A stretch of DNA of 7,305 nucleotides from Acidobacteriota bacterium. GTDB lineage: Bacteria > Acidobacteriota > Vicinamibacteria > Vicinamibacterales > UBA2999. The notes under the pieces were generated by a model that saw only the letters and a list, made by a program, of their open reading frames with translations, did no database searches and had not been told where the DNA came from. The stretch is from assembly GCA_013140955.1 (NCBI GenBank), contig JABFRY010000041.1:1-7305 (forward strand). Reading direction: 5' to 3'. Made by a program: the position numbers and the translations under genes. Shown here piece by piece: positions 1-6,971 of this stretch (the stretch's first letter is position 1; each line of letters begins with the position of its first letter).

Positions 1-801
1 GAGCCGAGGCTTGCACCGGACCCCTCTCTCGCCGATCTGCTCTCTGGATGGGGGCTCTCCGCGGCGTCGCTGGCGACAGGGTCGGGCCTCAGGGTGCAGG
101 GCCCGCGCGTCCTGTCGTTCGAGGCGTCGGACCCGTGCGACTTCTACTTCGGGGCCTCGGGTGTCTCCGTCGTCCAGCGTCTGGGTCCGACAGCGGGGCA
201 TCCAGCTGCGGGCGTCAACGTGCACGAGGGCTACTTCCTCCTGCGCAGCGGCTCGTTGCTGGACGTGCGCGCCGAGTCGGACACGCCGGCTGCGGCACAG
301 GAGGAAGCACAGGGCGCGGCACGGAGTGCGACAGGGGACACCGCACGGCACGCGGCACGGGAGACGGTGACTGCGACGCGCTACACCTACGGCGACGGCG
401 GACTTCTCACGGCATCGTTTCGCCTGGAACTGCCGGACGGATCGACGGTGGACGGGCGGTTCGAGGCGCCGCTCGTGGACTACCGCATCGCGGTGCACGG
501 CGAGGACGCGCGCAGCGCGCCTCCCTGGGCCGAGGGCTCGGGTCTGCTCGGGCGCGGGCGCTTCGACCAGGGCACGGCTCGCGCCCTCGGGATCGACCCG
601 CGCACGAGCGGCGGGATGGTGTCGTTGTGGGTGGACACGATCGAAGGACGATACGATGCGCCAGACCGCGCGGGACGTTCGTTCGGGTACCTCGACGTGG
701 ACGTCGTCGAGCCCGGCGGTGTACCGGGGCCGCTGTTGTCCAGGCTCGTGGCGGCCGCGCGGCGCGCCTGGCGTCGCCGGCAGCGGTCGGCGGGCGCGTG
801 A
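1..801 (+). CDS. Unrecognised protein, 5'-truncated by the window edge
   Basis: I do not recognise this protein. The frame is open from base 1 to the TGA at 799-801, with strongly G/C third codon positions. The only candidate start inside the window is GTG at 94, which has no spaced Shine-Dalgarno sequence. The 31 codons before it have no stop, no ATG/GTG/TTG and coding-like base use, so the gene probably begins outside the window; if GTG 94 is the start, the product has 235 residues. The visible protein looks soluble: alternating hydrophobic stretches rich in G, D, V and Y suggest beta structure (for example FRLELPDGS and FGYLDVDVVEPGG), there is no membrane segment, and the C-terminus is a basic tail (RRAWRRRQRS). 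A low-complexity Ala/Arg/Thr patch lies near 316-363. The next gene starts 18 bases downstream on the same strand, so co-transcription with the nuclease-helicase is plausible, but no functional link is shown. Confidence 0.7.
   Translation, partial: EPRLAPDPSLADLLSGWGLSAASLATGSGLRVQGPRVLSFEASDPCDFYFGASGVSVVQRLGPTAGHPAAGVNVHEGYFLLRSGSLLDVRAESDTPAAAQEEAQGAARSATGDTARHAARETVTATRYTYGDGGLLTASFRLELPDGSTVDGRFEAPLVDYRIAVHGEDARSAPPWAEGSGLLGRGRFDQGTARALGIDPRTSGGMVSLWVDTIEGRYDAPDRAGRSFGYLDVDVVEPGGVPGPLLSRLVAAARRAWRRRQRSAGA
316..363 (+). repeat. Degenerate 12-base in-frame tandem repeat, about four units
   Basis: Four consecutive 12-base units lie in the reading frame of the first gene and encode AARS-, ATGD-, TARH- and AARE-like quartets. 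The first and last units share the nine bases GCGGCACGG, exactly 36 bases apart (316-324 and 352-360). The middle units are diverged. This is probably a flexible, repeat-expanded loop in the protein rather than a DNA-level element. Confidence 0.45.
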
Positions 802-819
802 GGGTGAACGGGACACGAC

Positions 820-3800
820 ATGCGCAGCATCGATGGACGACTCGTACTCTCGGCGACGGACCTGTCGAATTTCCTCAACTGCCGGCACCGCACGGCCCTC
901 GAGCTGGGTGAGGCGCGTGGGCGGCGTCGGCGGCCGCAGTTCGACGACCCGGTCCTGGCTGCCCTGCTCGCGCGAGGCCTCGAGCACGAGCGTCGTTACG
1001 TGGGCTCGCTCCGTGCGGAGCGGGTGGTCGACCTTGCCGAGGTGCACGACCGGTCAGCGGCCGTGGCCCAGACCCGCGCCGCGCTCGCCAGTGGGGCCGA
1101 CGTCGTGGTGCAGGGCGCGCTCGAGGACGGCACCTGGTACGGCCGGCCGGACGTGCTGCTGCGCACCGAAGGCGCGAGCGTGTTCGGGCCGTGGGCCTAC
1201 GAGGTGGCCGACACCAAGCTGGCGCGCGAGACCAAGGGCGGCACCATCCTGCAACTCGGCCTCTACTGCGCGATGCTGGAACGGGTGCAGGGGCACCCGC
1301 CGACGCGCTTCCTGGTGGTGGCGCCGGGAGCGTCCGGAGCTTCGGGTACCGCATCCGAGTACGTGGTGCACGCGTTCGCGGTCAACGACTATGCGGCGTA
1401 CGTGCGGCTGATTCGCGCGCGGCTCGAAGCCGCGGTCGGCCTGGACGAGGAGGCGCTCGCCGCCGCGCACTACCCCGAGCCGGTGGATCACTGCGAGGTC
1501 TGCCCGTGGTCGAGCGCCTGCAGCCGCAAGCGGCACGCCGACGATCACCTGTCGCTCGTGGCCGGCATCTCCCGTACGCAACGGCGCGAGCTCGAAGCGC
1601 ACGCCGTCTCGACGCTCGAGGGGCTGGCGACGCTGCCACTTCCTCTCCCGTTCAGGCCCGCGCGCGGGGCGGTGGAGGCGCTGGAGCGGATGCGGGAGCA
1701 AGCCCGTGTGCAGTGGCGCGCACGCGAGGAGGGGCGCCCGGTCAGCGAGCACGTGCTCCCCGTGACCCCCGGCACCGGCCTCTGCCTGTTGCCGCCTCCC
1801 TCGCCGGGCGATCTCTTCCTGGATCTCGAGGGCGACCCGTTCGTCGGCGACGGCGGGCGCGAGTACCTCTTCGGGCTCGTGGACGTGGCCGGCGGCAGTC
1901 CCACGTATCGCGCGTACTGGGCGAGGACCGAACACGAGGAGCGCGTGGCCTTCGAGACCGTGATGGCGCGCATCATGGCGGCGTGGGCGCGTGATCCCGA
2001 CATGCACGTCTACCACTACGCGCCGTACGAGCCCTCGGCCTTCAAGCGCCTCTCGTGCCGGTACGCCACATCGGAAGCCGACGTGGACCGGCTGCTCCGG
2101 GGCGCGCGCTTCGTGGACCTGTACCAGGTGGTGCGTCAGGGACTGCGTGCGGGCGTCGAGCGCTATTCGATCAAGCACCTCGAACCGCTCTACGACTTCG
2201 CGCGCCAGGTGCCGCTCGCCGAGGCCAGCCGGGATCTCCGCGTGGTCGAGCAGGCGCTCGAGTTCGGCGGCATCGCCGCCGTGCCGGCCGCATGTCTCGA
2301 GGCCGTCGAGGGCTACAACGCCGACGACTGTCGTTCGACGCTGGCGCTCCGCGACTGGCTGGAGCACCAGCGTGCGGCGCTCGTCGCCGCGGGCACCGAG
2401 GTGCCCAGGCCCGCGCCGGTCGACGCGGAGCCCTCGGAGCCGCTGAGCGAACGCCAGCAGCGGGTGGAGGCGCTGCGCGCCAGGCTCCTGCGGGGTGTGC
2501 CAGAGGACGCCGCCGCGCGCACACCGCACGAGCACGCCCGCTGGCGCCTGGCCTACCTGCTCGACTTCCACTGGCGCGAGGCCAAGGCCGGCTGGTGGGA
2601 GTACTACCGCCTGCTCGAGATGCCGCCCGAGGAACTGTTCGACGAGCCGGGTGCGGTGGCAGGACTCGAGTTTGCGGGCCGGGTCCAGGTGATCCTCCAC
2701 AAGACGTCCGGCAAGCCGACGGGCGCCGTCGTGGACCGCTACCGCTACCCGGCCCAGGAGATGGAGATCCGGCGGAGCGACGACCTGAAGCTGCAGGACA
2801 GGCAGACCTTCGGCAAGGTGCTGCGCGTCGATCGTGAATTCCGCACGCTCGATGTGCGCAAGTCGAAGAAGGTCGCCGATGTGCATCCCGCGGCGGCGTT
2901 CGCGCACCACCACGTCCCGACCACGGTCCTCGAGGACGCGCTCTTTGCGATCGGCGAGCGGACGGCCGATGCACCCGACGAGGCCGGAACGCTGGCCGCG
3001 CGTCTGTTGCTCGCGGCGCCACCAGTGCTGCACGGGACACCATTCGCGGCCGACGGGCGTGTGGCGTCCGGTGCCGGTGACGCGGCCGACGTCGCCGTGC
3101 GCATTGCCGGACGGCTCGACCAGACGGTGCTGGCCGTCCAGGGCCCTCCAGGGGCGGGCAAGACGTTCACCGGCGCGCGCATGATCGGCGAACTGGTACG
3201 ACAGGGCCGGCGGGTGGGCGTGACCGGTCCAAGCCACGCCGTGATCCGCAACCTCCTCGACGCGGTGGCGGAGGCGGCCGCGCGCGAGGGGCGACGCGTA
3301 TCGGTGGCCCAGAAGATCGGCGAGGGTGACGAGGCCGGCGGCACGGTGACGGCGGATGCCGGGCCGGAGACCAGTGCAGGCACGATCTCGCCGCCGTCGG
3401 CTCCCGTGCGCGCGCGCAACGCCGTGGGCAGCGCCGTGGACGGTGCCGTGGACGGCGAGGCAGGCAGCACCGTGAGCAGCACTGTGCTCGAGGTCGCCGG
3501 GAACGAGGATGCGCTGGACCGGCTCAGGAGCGGGGATGTTCAGGTGCTCGGTGCCACCGCGTGGGTGTGGGCGCGGCCCGACGCGGCCGGCAGCGTGGAC
3601 GTGCTCGTCGTGGACGAGGCCGGGCAGATGTCGCTCGCCAACGCCGTTGCCGTGACGGGCGCCACCGACAGCCTCGTGCTGCTGGGCGACCCTCAGCAGC
3701 TCGAACAACCGACGAAGGGTACCCACCCCGACGGCGTCGGCATCTCCGTCCTGCAGCACGTGCTCGGCGGAGCCCTCACCATGCCGCCCGGGCGGGGCAT

Positions 3801-4422
3801 CTTCCTGCCCGAGACCTGGCGGCTCGCGCCGGCGATCTGCGCGTTCACGTCGGAGCTGTTCTATGAACGGCGGCTGCATCCGAAGGCCGGGCTCGACCAG
3901 CAGCGGCTCACGGGCGGTTCGGTCGAGGGCGCCGGCTTGTGGCTCGTCGAGGTGTCGCACGAGGGCAACCGGAACGCGTCTGACGAGGAAGCGTCGGCCG
4001 TGAGAGCACTGGTGGCCGACCTGCTCTCCCCTGGCTCGTCGTGGGTGAACGAGCGCGGCACAGCCGCGCCCCTCACCGCCGCCGACATCCTCGTCGTGGC
4101 ACCCTATAACGCGCACGTGGGCCGTGTGAGCGACGCCCTGGCGAACACCGGTGTCCGCGTCGGCACGGTGGACAAGTTTCAGGGACAGCAGGCGCCGGTC
4201 GTCATCTACACCATGGCGACCTCACGGCCCGAGGACGCGCCGCGAGGGCTCGCGTTCCTCTACAGCCTCAATCGGCTCAACGTGGCCACCTCACGCGCCC
4301 AGTGCGCGGTGTTCCTCGTGGCCAGCCCGCACCTGTTCGCGCCCGAGTGCCGCACGCCGCGACAGATGACGCTGGCCAACGCGCTCTGTCGCTACCGGGA
4401 GATGAGCAGCCGTCAGGCCTGA
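820..4422 (+). CDS. TM0106-type RecB-like nuclease / RNase H-like exonuclease / SF1B helicase fusion
   Basis: A 1200-residue predicted DNA-processing enzyme with three catalytic modules. (1) RecB/Cas4-like nuclease, about residues 10-240: H56, GRPD with D111, D131-T-K133 and Q145xxxY149 match the RecB nuclease motifs. C21 plus C225-x2-C228-x5-C234 forms the four-cysteine Fe-S signature seen in Cas4, AddB and Dna2. (2) DEDD/RNase H-like domain resembling YprB, about 325-520: DLEGD at 335-339, HYAPYE at 399-404, and Y499xxxD503 in YNADDC. (3) SF1B helicase, about 760-1190: Walker A GPPGAGKT at 775-782, DEAGQ at 932-936, GDPQQL at 956-961, ETWR at 998-1001, DKFQGQ at 1118-1123, and the RLNVATSRAQ motif near 1152-1161. 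A conserved-looking stretch around DFHWREAKAGWW precedes the helicase and may be a Dna2/Upf1-like accessory region. The ATG start is preceded by AGGGTGA at a rather long 12-base spacing. All helicase and RecB motifs look intact, so an active enzyme is expected. An unusual linker of about 55 residues sits inside the helicase core (about 838-892). Family assignment is confident; the cellular role is not known from the sequence. Confidence 0.93.
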   Translation: MRSIDGRLVLSATDLSNFLNCRHRTALELGEARGRRRRPQFDDPVLAALLARGLEHERRYVGSLRAERVVDLAEVHDRSAAVAQTRAALASGADVVVQGALEDGTWYGRPDVLLRTEGASVFGPWAYEVADTKLARETKGGTILQLGLYCAMLERVQGHPPTRFLVVAPGASGASGTASEYVVHAFAVNDYAAYVRLIRARLEAAVGLDEEALAAAHYPEPVDHCEVCPWSSACSRKRHADDHLSLVAGISRTQRRELEAHAVSTLEGLATLPLPLPFRPARGAVEALERMREQARVQWRAREEGRPVSEHVLPVTPGTGLCLLPPPSPGDLFLDLEGDPFVGDGGREYLFGLVDVAGGSPTYRAYWARTEHEERVAFETVMARIMAAWARDPDMHVYHYAPYEPSAFKRLSCRYATSEADVDRLLRGARFVDLYQVVRQGLRAGVERYSIKHLEPLYDFARQVPLAEASRDLRVVEQALEFGGIAAVPAACLEAVEGYNADDCRSTLALRDWLEHQRAALVAAGTEVPRPAPVDAEPSEPLSERQQRVEALRARLLRGVPEDAAARTPHEHARWRLAYLLDFHWREAKAGWWEYYRLLEMPPEELFDEPGAVAGLEFAGRVQVILHKTSGKPTGAVVDRYRYPAQEMEIRRSDDLKLQDRQTFGKVLRVDREFRTLDVRKSKKVADVHPAAAFAHHHVPTTVLEDALFAIGERTADAPDEAGTLAARLLLAAPPVLHGTPFAADGRVASGAGDAADVAVRIAGRLDQTVLAVQGPPGAGKTFTGARMIGELVRQGRRVGVTGPSHAVIRNLLDAVAEAAAREGRRVSVAQKIGEGDEAGGTVTADAGPETSAGTISPPSAPVRARNAVGSAVDGAVDGEAGSTVSSTVLEVAGNEDALDRLRSGDVQVLGATAWVWARPDAAGSVDVLVVDEAGQMSLANAVAVTGATDSLVLLGDPQQLEQPTKGTHPDGVGISVLQHVLGGALTMPPGRGIFLPETWRLAPAICAFTSELFYERRLHPKAGLDQQRLTGGSVEGAGLWLVEVSHEGNRNASDEEASAVRALVADLLSPGSSWVNERGTAAPLTAADILVVAPYNAHVGRVSDALANTGVRVGTVDKFQGQQAPVVIYTMATSRPEDAPRGLAFLYSLNRLNVATSRAQCAVFLVASPHLFAPECRTPRQMTLANALCRYREMSSRQA
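3421..3480 (+). repeat. 12-base tandem repeat in the helicase linker, about five units
   Basis: Five 12-base units in frame with the helicase gene. Units 2 and 3 (3433-3444 and 3445-3456) differ only at the last base, with consensus GCCGTGGACGGY. Unit 1 is a near copy, and units 4 and 5 are diverged but keep the period. The first three units encode AVGS, AVDG and AVDG. They lie in a low-complexity Gly/Ala/Ser/Thr/Val/Asp-rich linker (about 3331-3495) between Walker A and Walker B, so the array is probably a slippage-expanded surface loop. Confidence 0.75.
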
Positions 4423-4443
4423 TACGCCAGAGCTTGGAGGCCG

Positions 4444-4467
4444 GTCCGCGTCCGCTCTGACGCGGGC
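4444..4467. other. Inverted repeat / hairpin between the two operons
   Basis: CCGCGT at 4446-4451 pairs perfectly with ACGCGG at 4460-4465 across an 8-base loop. One G-T pair and one G-C pair extend it to eight pairs. It lies 22 bases after the stop of the nuclease-helicase gene and just before the TGTAAC element. The nearest T run (4477-4480) is about ten bases from the stem, too far for a classic intrinsic terminator. It may still attenuate read-through, or may be chance in GC-rich DNA. Confidence 0.35.
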
Positions 4468-4469
4468 GC

Positions 4470-4476
4470 TGTAACC
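4470..4476 (+). promoter_or_regulatory. Candidate ECF-type -35 element (TGTAACC)
   Basis: TGTAACC followed by TTTT stands out as the only A/T-containing motif in this GC-rich spacer. It resembles the AAC-containing -35 boxes recognised by ECF sigma factors, which commonly activate their own promoters. I cannot find a convincing -10 (such as CGTC) about 16 bases downstream; that position reads GGTTTT. If this is the -35, transcription would start near 4505. That would exclude GTG 4486 as the sigma-factor start and give a nearly leaderless message starting translation at 4513. Confidence 0.4.
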
Positions 4477-4512
4477 TTTTCGTCCGTGCACGGTTTTCCC
4501 AGCCGGCAGACC

Positions 4513-5100
4513 GTGACAGACGAAGTCCTCATGCTGGCCGTGCGCGATGGCGACCTGACGCAGCTGGGTCCGCTGTTCGAGCGACATCACGTCGCGCTCT
4601 TCGACTTCCTCAGCCGCATGACGGGCGACCGTGCGGCGGCCGAAGACCTGGTGCAGGACGTCTTCCTGCGCGTCCTGAAGTACCGCTCCACGTACCGCGA
4701 CGGCGGCTGCTTCGAAACCTGGCTCTTCCGCATTGCCCGGAACCTGCGAGCCGACTACTTTCGCCGTCGCCCGGCGGCTGCGGCCCTTCCCGACGACGTG
4801 CTCGATCGCCCGGACGGCTTCGCAGGACCGGCGCATCAGCTCGAGCTCGCCCGCAATCATGCGCGCCTGCGGAAGGCGCTCGCCCTGCTGCGCGACGACC
4901 AGCGCGAGCTCATCGTCCTCGCGCGCTTTCGCACGATGAAACACGAACAGATCGCCGAGATCCTCGGCGTCGACGTCGGCGTGGTGAGAGTGCGGCTCCA
5001 CCGCGCCATCCGGGAACTGCGCGACGTGTTCGTGCGGCTGCCCGACGAGAGGTCCCTATGGAATGTGCAGAAGTCCACGAGCGGCTTGCCGACCACCTAG
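4513..5100 (+). CDS. ECF subfamily RNA polymerase sigma-70 factor
   Basis: Directs core RNA polymerase to a dedicated set of promoters. Counting from GTG 4513 (195 residues), sigma region 2 spans about 20-87. It contains the region 2.2-like AAAEDLVQDVFLRVLKY (41-57) that contacts core polymerase, and the region 2.4-like FETWLFRIARNLRADYFRRR. After a variable linker, region 4 spans about 116-180, with a helix-turn-helix at about 142-169 (MKHEQIAEILGVDVGVVRVR) that would read the -35 box. The start is uncertain. GTG 4486 gives nine more residues that do not look like the family and would overlap the putative promoter; GTG 4513 gives the typical VTDEVLMLAVRDGD opening; ATG 4531 is also possible. 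None has a strong Shine-Dalgarno sequence. The 3' end overlaps the anti-sigma gene by 43 bases, which suggests translational coupling and balanced production of the pair. Confidence 0.92.
   Translation: MTDEVLMLAVRDGDLTQLGPLFERHHVALFDFLSRMTGDRAAAEDLVQDVFLRVLKYRSTYRDGGCFETWLFRIARNLRADYFRRRPAAAALPDDVLDRPDGFAGPAHQLELARNHARLRKALALLRDDQRELIVLARFRTMKHEQIAEILGVDVGVVRVRLHRAIRELRDVFVRLPDERSLWNVQKSTSGLPTT
5047..5052 (+). promoter_or_regulatory. Ribosome binding site of the anti-sigma gene
   Basis: GAGAGG lies five bases before ATG 5058, inside the end of the sigma-factor gene. It supports this start and indicates that ribosomes can initiate the anti-sigma gene while still translating the sigma factor. 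Confidence 0.65.
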
Positions 5101-6059
5101 CCGGCACCCTCGCGCCTCCGGTGGCGGCGGCGTTCGAGGCGCACGTCCGTGGCTGCGCCAGCTGCGCACGGGAGCGCGGGTCCCTCGGCGCCGTGTGGCA
5201 GATGCTCGGCACGCTGCCGGCCGACGTGCCGGATTCGGCACGTCTGCGGGCGCGGATGGCACAGGCGGTGGCGGCGGCAGGAAACAGGCTGGCCGACGAC
5301 GGCGACGACGAAGCGCACGACGCTCTGATCGATCCTGTCCGCGATGTGACTCGCGAGTTCACCGATGAGGCCGATGCGGCCGCAGACCGGGACGTGTCCC
5401 CCCGCGCGTCCGACGACTCTTCCCGTCGCGCAGGCCCCGGCGTCTCTGCCGTCCGGCCCCAAGCGCACGCACGTCCTGTGTCGGCCACGCCGCCGCGGTT
5501 CGGTGTGCGCTCGGGCGACGCCGCTCGCCCCGTGCGTGGCGGGTGGCCCTGGGTGCAGGTGGCGGCCGCTGCGGTGCTGCTCGCATCCGGCGTCTGGATG
5601 GGCCGACAAGTGGCAGCGCCGGCGCGGCCCGATGCCGAGATGGCCGCACTGCGGCAGGAGCTGCGCGAGACGCGGGAGCTGGTGACCCTGTCGTTGCTCC
5701 AGCAGCAGTCCGCAAGTGAGCGGCTCAAGGGCGTGGGCTGGACGGACCGTCTCGACGAGCCCGGCGATGCCGTGGTGTCGGCACTGCTCGACACGCTGGT
5801 GCGCGATCCGAACGTCAACGTCCGTCTGGCCGCGGTGGATGCGCTCGCGCGGTTCGGCGACCGCGCGCCGGTGCGGCAGGGCGCGGTGGACGCGCTGGCC
5901 CGACAGACGTCCCCGCTGGTGCAGCTGGCGATGATCGACTTCGTGGTCGAGGTGGACGCCCGGACGGCAGTGCCCGTGCTGAGGCGTCTGTCACAGGACC
6001 CGGCCCTCGACGCCTCGGTGCGGGAACGGGCGGCGTGGGGCCTCGAACGACTGGGGTGA
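5058..6059 (+). CDS. Membrane anti-sigma factor: zinc-finger domain plus HEAT-like repeats
   Basis: Predicted to sequester the sigma factor encoded just upstream. The N-terminus (1-50) is a zinc-finger anti-sigma (ZAS) domain: H29-x3-C33-x2-C36, with C3 as the likely fourth ligand. Residues of about 75-160 form a charged Pro/Arg/Asp-rich, probably disordered linker. One membrane helix lies at about 165-182, flanked by Arg on both sides. A short coiled-coil-like segment (193-223, AALRQELRETRELV) follows. The C-terminus (about 234-333) has HEAT-like helical repeats, seen in DPNVNVRLAAVDALARF and a second copy-like segment DPALDASVRERAAWGLERLG. With the ZAS domain in the cytoplasm next to the sigma factor, a single helix puts the HEAT part outside the cytoplasm, where it could sense a ligand or envelope state. 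The next gene begins four bases after the stop. The ZAS and membrane calls are seen in the sequence; the sensing role is inference. Confidence 0.88.
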   Translation: MECAEVHERLADHLAGTLAPPVAAAFEAHVRGCASCARERGSLGAVWQMLGTLPADVPDSARLRARMAQAVAAAGNRLADDGDDEAHDALIDPVRDVTREFTDEADAAADRDVSPRASDDSSRRAGPGVSAVRPQAHARPVSATPPRFGVRSGDAARPVRGGWPWVQVAAAAVLLASGVWMGRQVAAPARPDAEMAALRQELRETRELVTLSLLQQQSASERLKGVGWTDRLDEPGDAVVSALLDTLVRDPNVNVRLAAVDALARFGDRAPVRQGAVDALARQTSPLVQLAMIDFVVEVDARTAVPVLRRLSQDPALDASVRERAAWGLERLG

Positions 6060-6063
6060 TCCG

Positions 6064-6966
6064 ATGAGCACACTGGCCTTCTGGTTCGGACTGGTCTGGA
6101 CGGTCGTCTCGGCGCTCGTGCCGTCGGGGTGTGCCGACATGGTCCTGGCGCTGGCGGCCCAACGCTTCACCGTGGTCGAACACGCCACGGTGTCGCGCAC
6201 GCTGCGGTTTGCCGGAACAGGGCCCTACGTGCTGGAGGTGCGCACGTTCCACGGGACCATTCACGTGGACGGCTACGACGGCACCAGTGTGCAGCTGGAC
6301 GCGGCGGTGACCTACGAGGCCGAGACGGCCGCAGCCCTGCGCGAGGCACGCGAGGACGCACGCCTCGACGTGTCCGACGAGGCCGCCACGGTGGGGCTCG
6401 TCGTCCGGTCGGGCGGATTCACCTGCGGCGAGCCGTCCCGCGGACGCCGCGACGTGGATGCCCGCGAGCGCTCCCGCGTGACCGCGGACGTCGTCGTACG
6501 GGTGCCTCGAGGCACGGCGCTGCGGCTGTGCACCGTCAACGGGGAGAACATCCGTGTCCAGGGGACGGCGGGCACGTTCGAGGTGCAAAACGTCAACGGA
6601 CCCGTCACGATGACCGGCATCACCGGGGCGGGCGAAGCGCGCACGGTGAACGGACCGCTCTCCATCGCGTTCGCGGCGGCTCCCACGGGGCCCTCGGCGT
6701 TCACCACCGTGAACGGCGACGTGGACCTGACGCTGCCGGCCTCGACGGCCGCCGACCTGCATCTCACGACGTTCAGCGGCGACGTCTTCACCGACTTCGA
6801 CACGACGGTCCTGCCGACGGCTTCCGCCGCGTCGGATCGGCGTCGCAACGGCACGTTTTCCTACCGGTCGGACCGGCGTACCTCCGTGCGCATTGGAGGC
6901 GGCGGCCCGGCGCTCACCGCGGACACCTTGAACGGCGACGTGCGGGTCCACCGCGCGGCGCGCTGA
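6064..6966 (+). CDS. DUF4097-family beta-solenoid-like exported protein
   Basis: A 300-residue protein resembling DUF4097 (putative adhesin-like) proteins. The hallmark is a series of short beta rungs each turning at an N-G or S-G step: N159-G, N178-G, N196-G, N217-G, S238-G and N290-G, with regular 18-21 residue spacing for the first five. This is expected to build a right-handed parallel beta structure. The N-terminus is hydrophobic (about 4-31) and probably directs export, with possible cleavage after ALA near 31. It has no positive charge at its start, and the Cys at 23 follows PSG rather than a standard lipobox, so lipoprotein status is doubtful. GGGGTGA, which overlaps the anti-sigma stop, serves as ribosome binding site four bases before the ATG. 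Position in the sigma/anti-sigma operon suggests an envelope-associated output or sensing partner. The molecular function of the family is not established. Confidence 0.82.
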   Translation: MSTLAFWFGLVWTVVSALVPSGCADMVLALAAQRFTVVEHATVSRTLRFAGTGPYVLEVRTFHGTIHVDGYDGTSVQLDAAVTYEAETAAALREAREDARLDVSDEAATVGLVVRSGGFTCGEPSRGRRDVDARERSRVTADVVVRVPRGTALRLCTVNGENIRVQGTAGTFEVQNVNGPVTMTGITGAGEARTVNGPLSIAFAAAPTGPSAFTTVNGDVDLTLPASTAADLHLTTFSGDVFTDFDTTVLPTASAASDRRRNGTFSYRSDRRTSVRIGGGGPALTADTLNGDVRVHRAAR

Positions 6967-6968
6967 GG
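6964..6968 (+). promoter_or_regulatory. Ribosome binding site of the last gene
   Basis: TGAGG overlaps the stop codon of the preceding gene. It is three bases from ATG 6972 and six bases from the adjacent in-frame ATG 6975, so the second ATG has the better spacing and may be the true start. The choice changes the protein by one residue. Confidence 0.5.
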
Positions 6969-6971
6969 CAC

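Noticed and set aside
48..911. Alternative plus-strand frame overlapping the first gene and the start of the nuclease-helicase
   Set aside because: The protein is an Arg/Gly/Ala-rich low-complexity string typical of a shifted frame. It runs into the well-supported start of the nuclease-helicase, while the frame ending at 801 has coding-like composition.
820..1560. A Cas4-like domain as a sign of a CRISPR-Cas locus
   Set aside because: The Fe-S nuclease domain is part of the long TM0106-type fusion. No repeat-spacer array or other cas gene is visible in the window.
1054..4116. A 1020-codon open frame on the minus strand, antisense to the nuclease-helicase
   Set aside because: Its predicted protein is rich in His, Arg and Gly with no recognisable motif. 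Long antisense frames are expected in GC-rich genes because G/C third positions remove stop codons on the opposite strand. The plus-strand frame carries complete family motifs.
4444..4480. Hairpin plus TTTT as an intrinsic terminator of the nuclease-helicase gene
   Set aside because: The T run starts about ten bases after the stem and is only four long, so it does not fit an intrinsic terminator; the hairpin is listed only as an inverted repeat.
4910..6073. A 387-codon minus-strand frame over the sigma and anti-sigma genes
   Set aside because: Ser/Arg/Ala-rich shadow of two well-recognised plus-strand genes, with no motif and no plausible start context.
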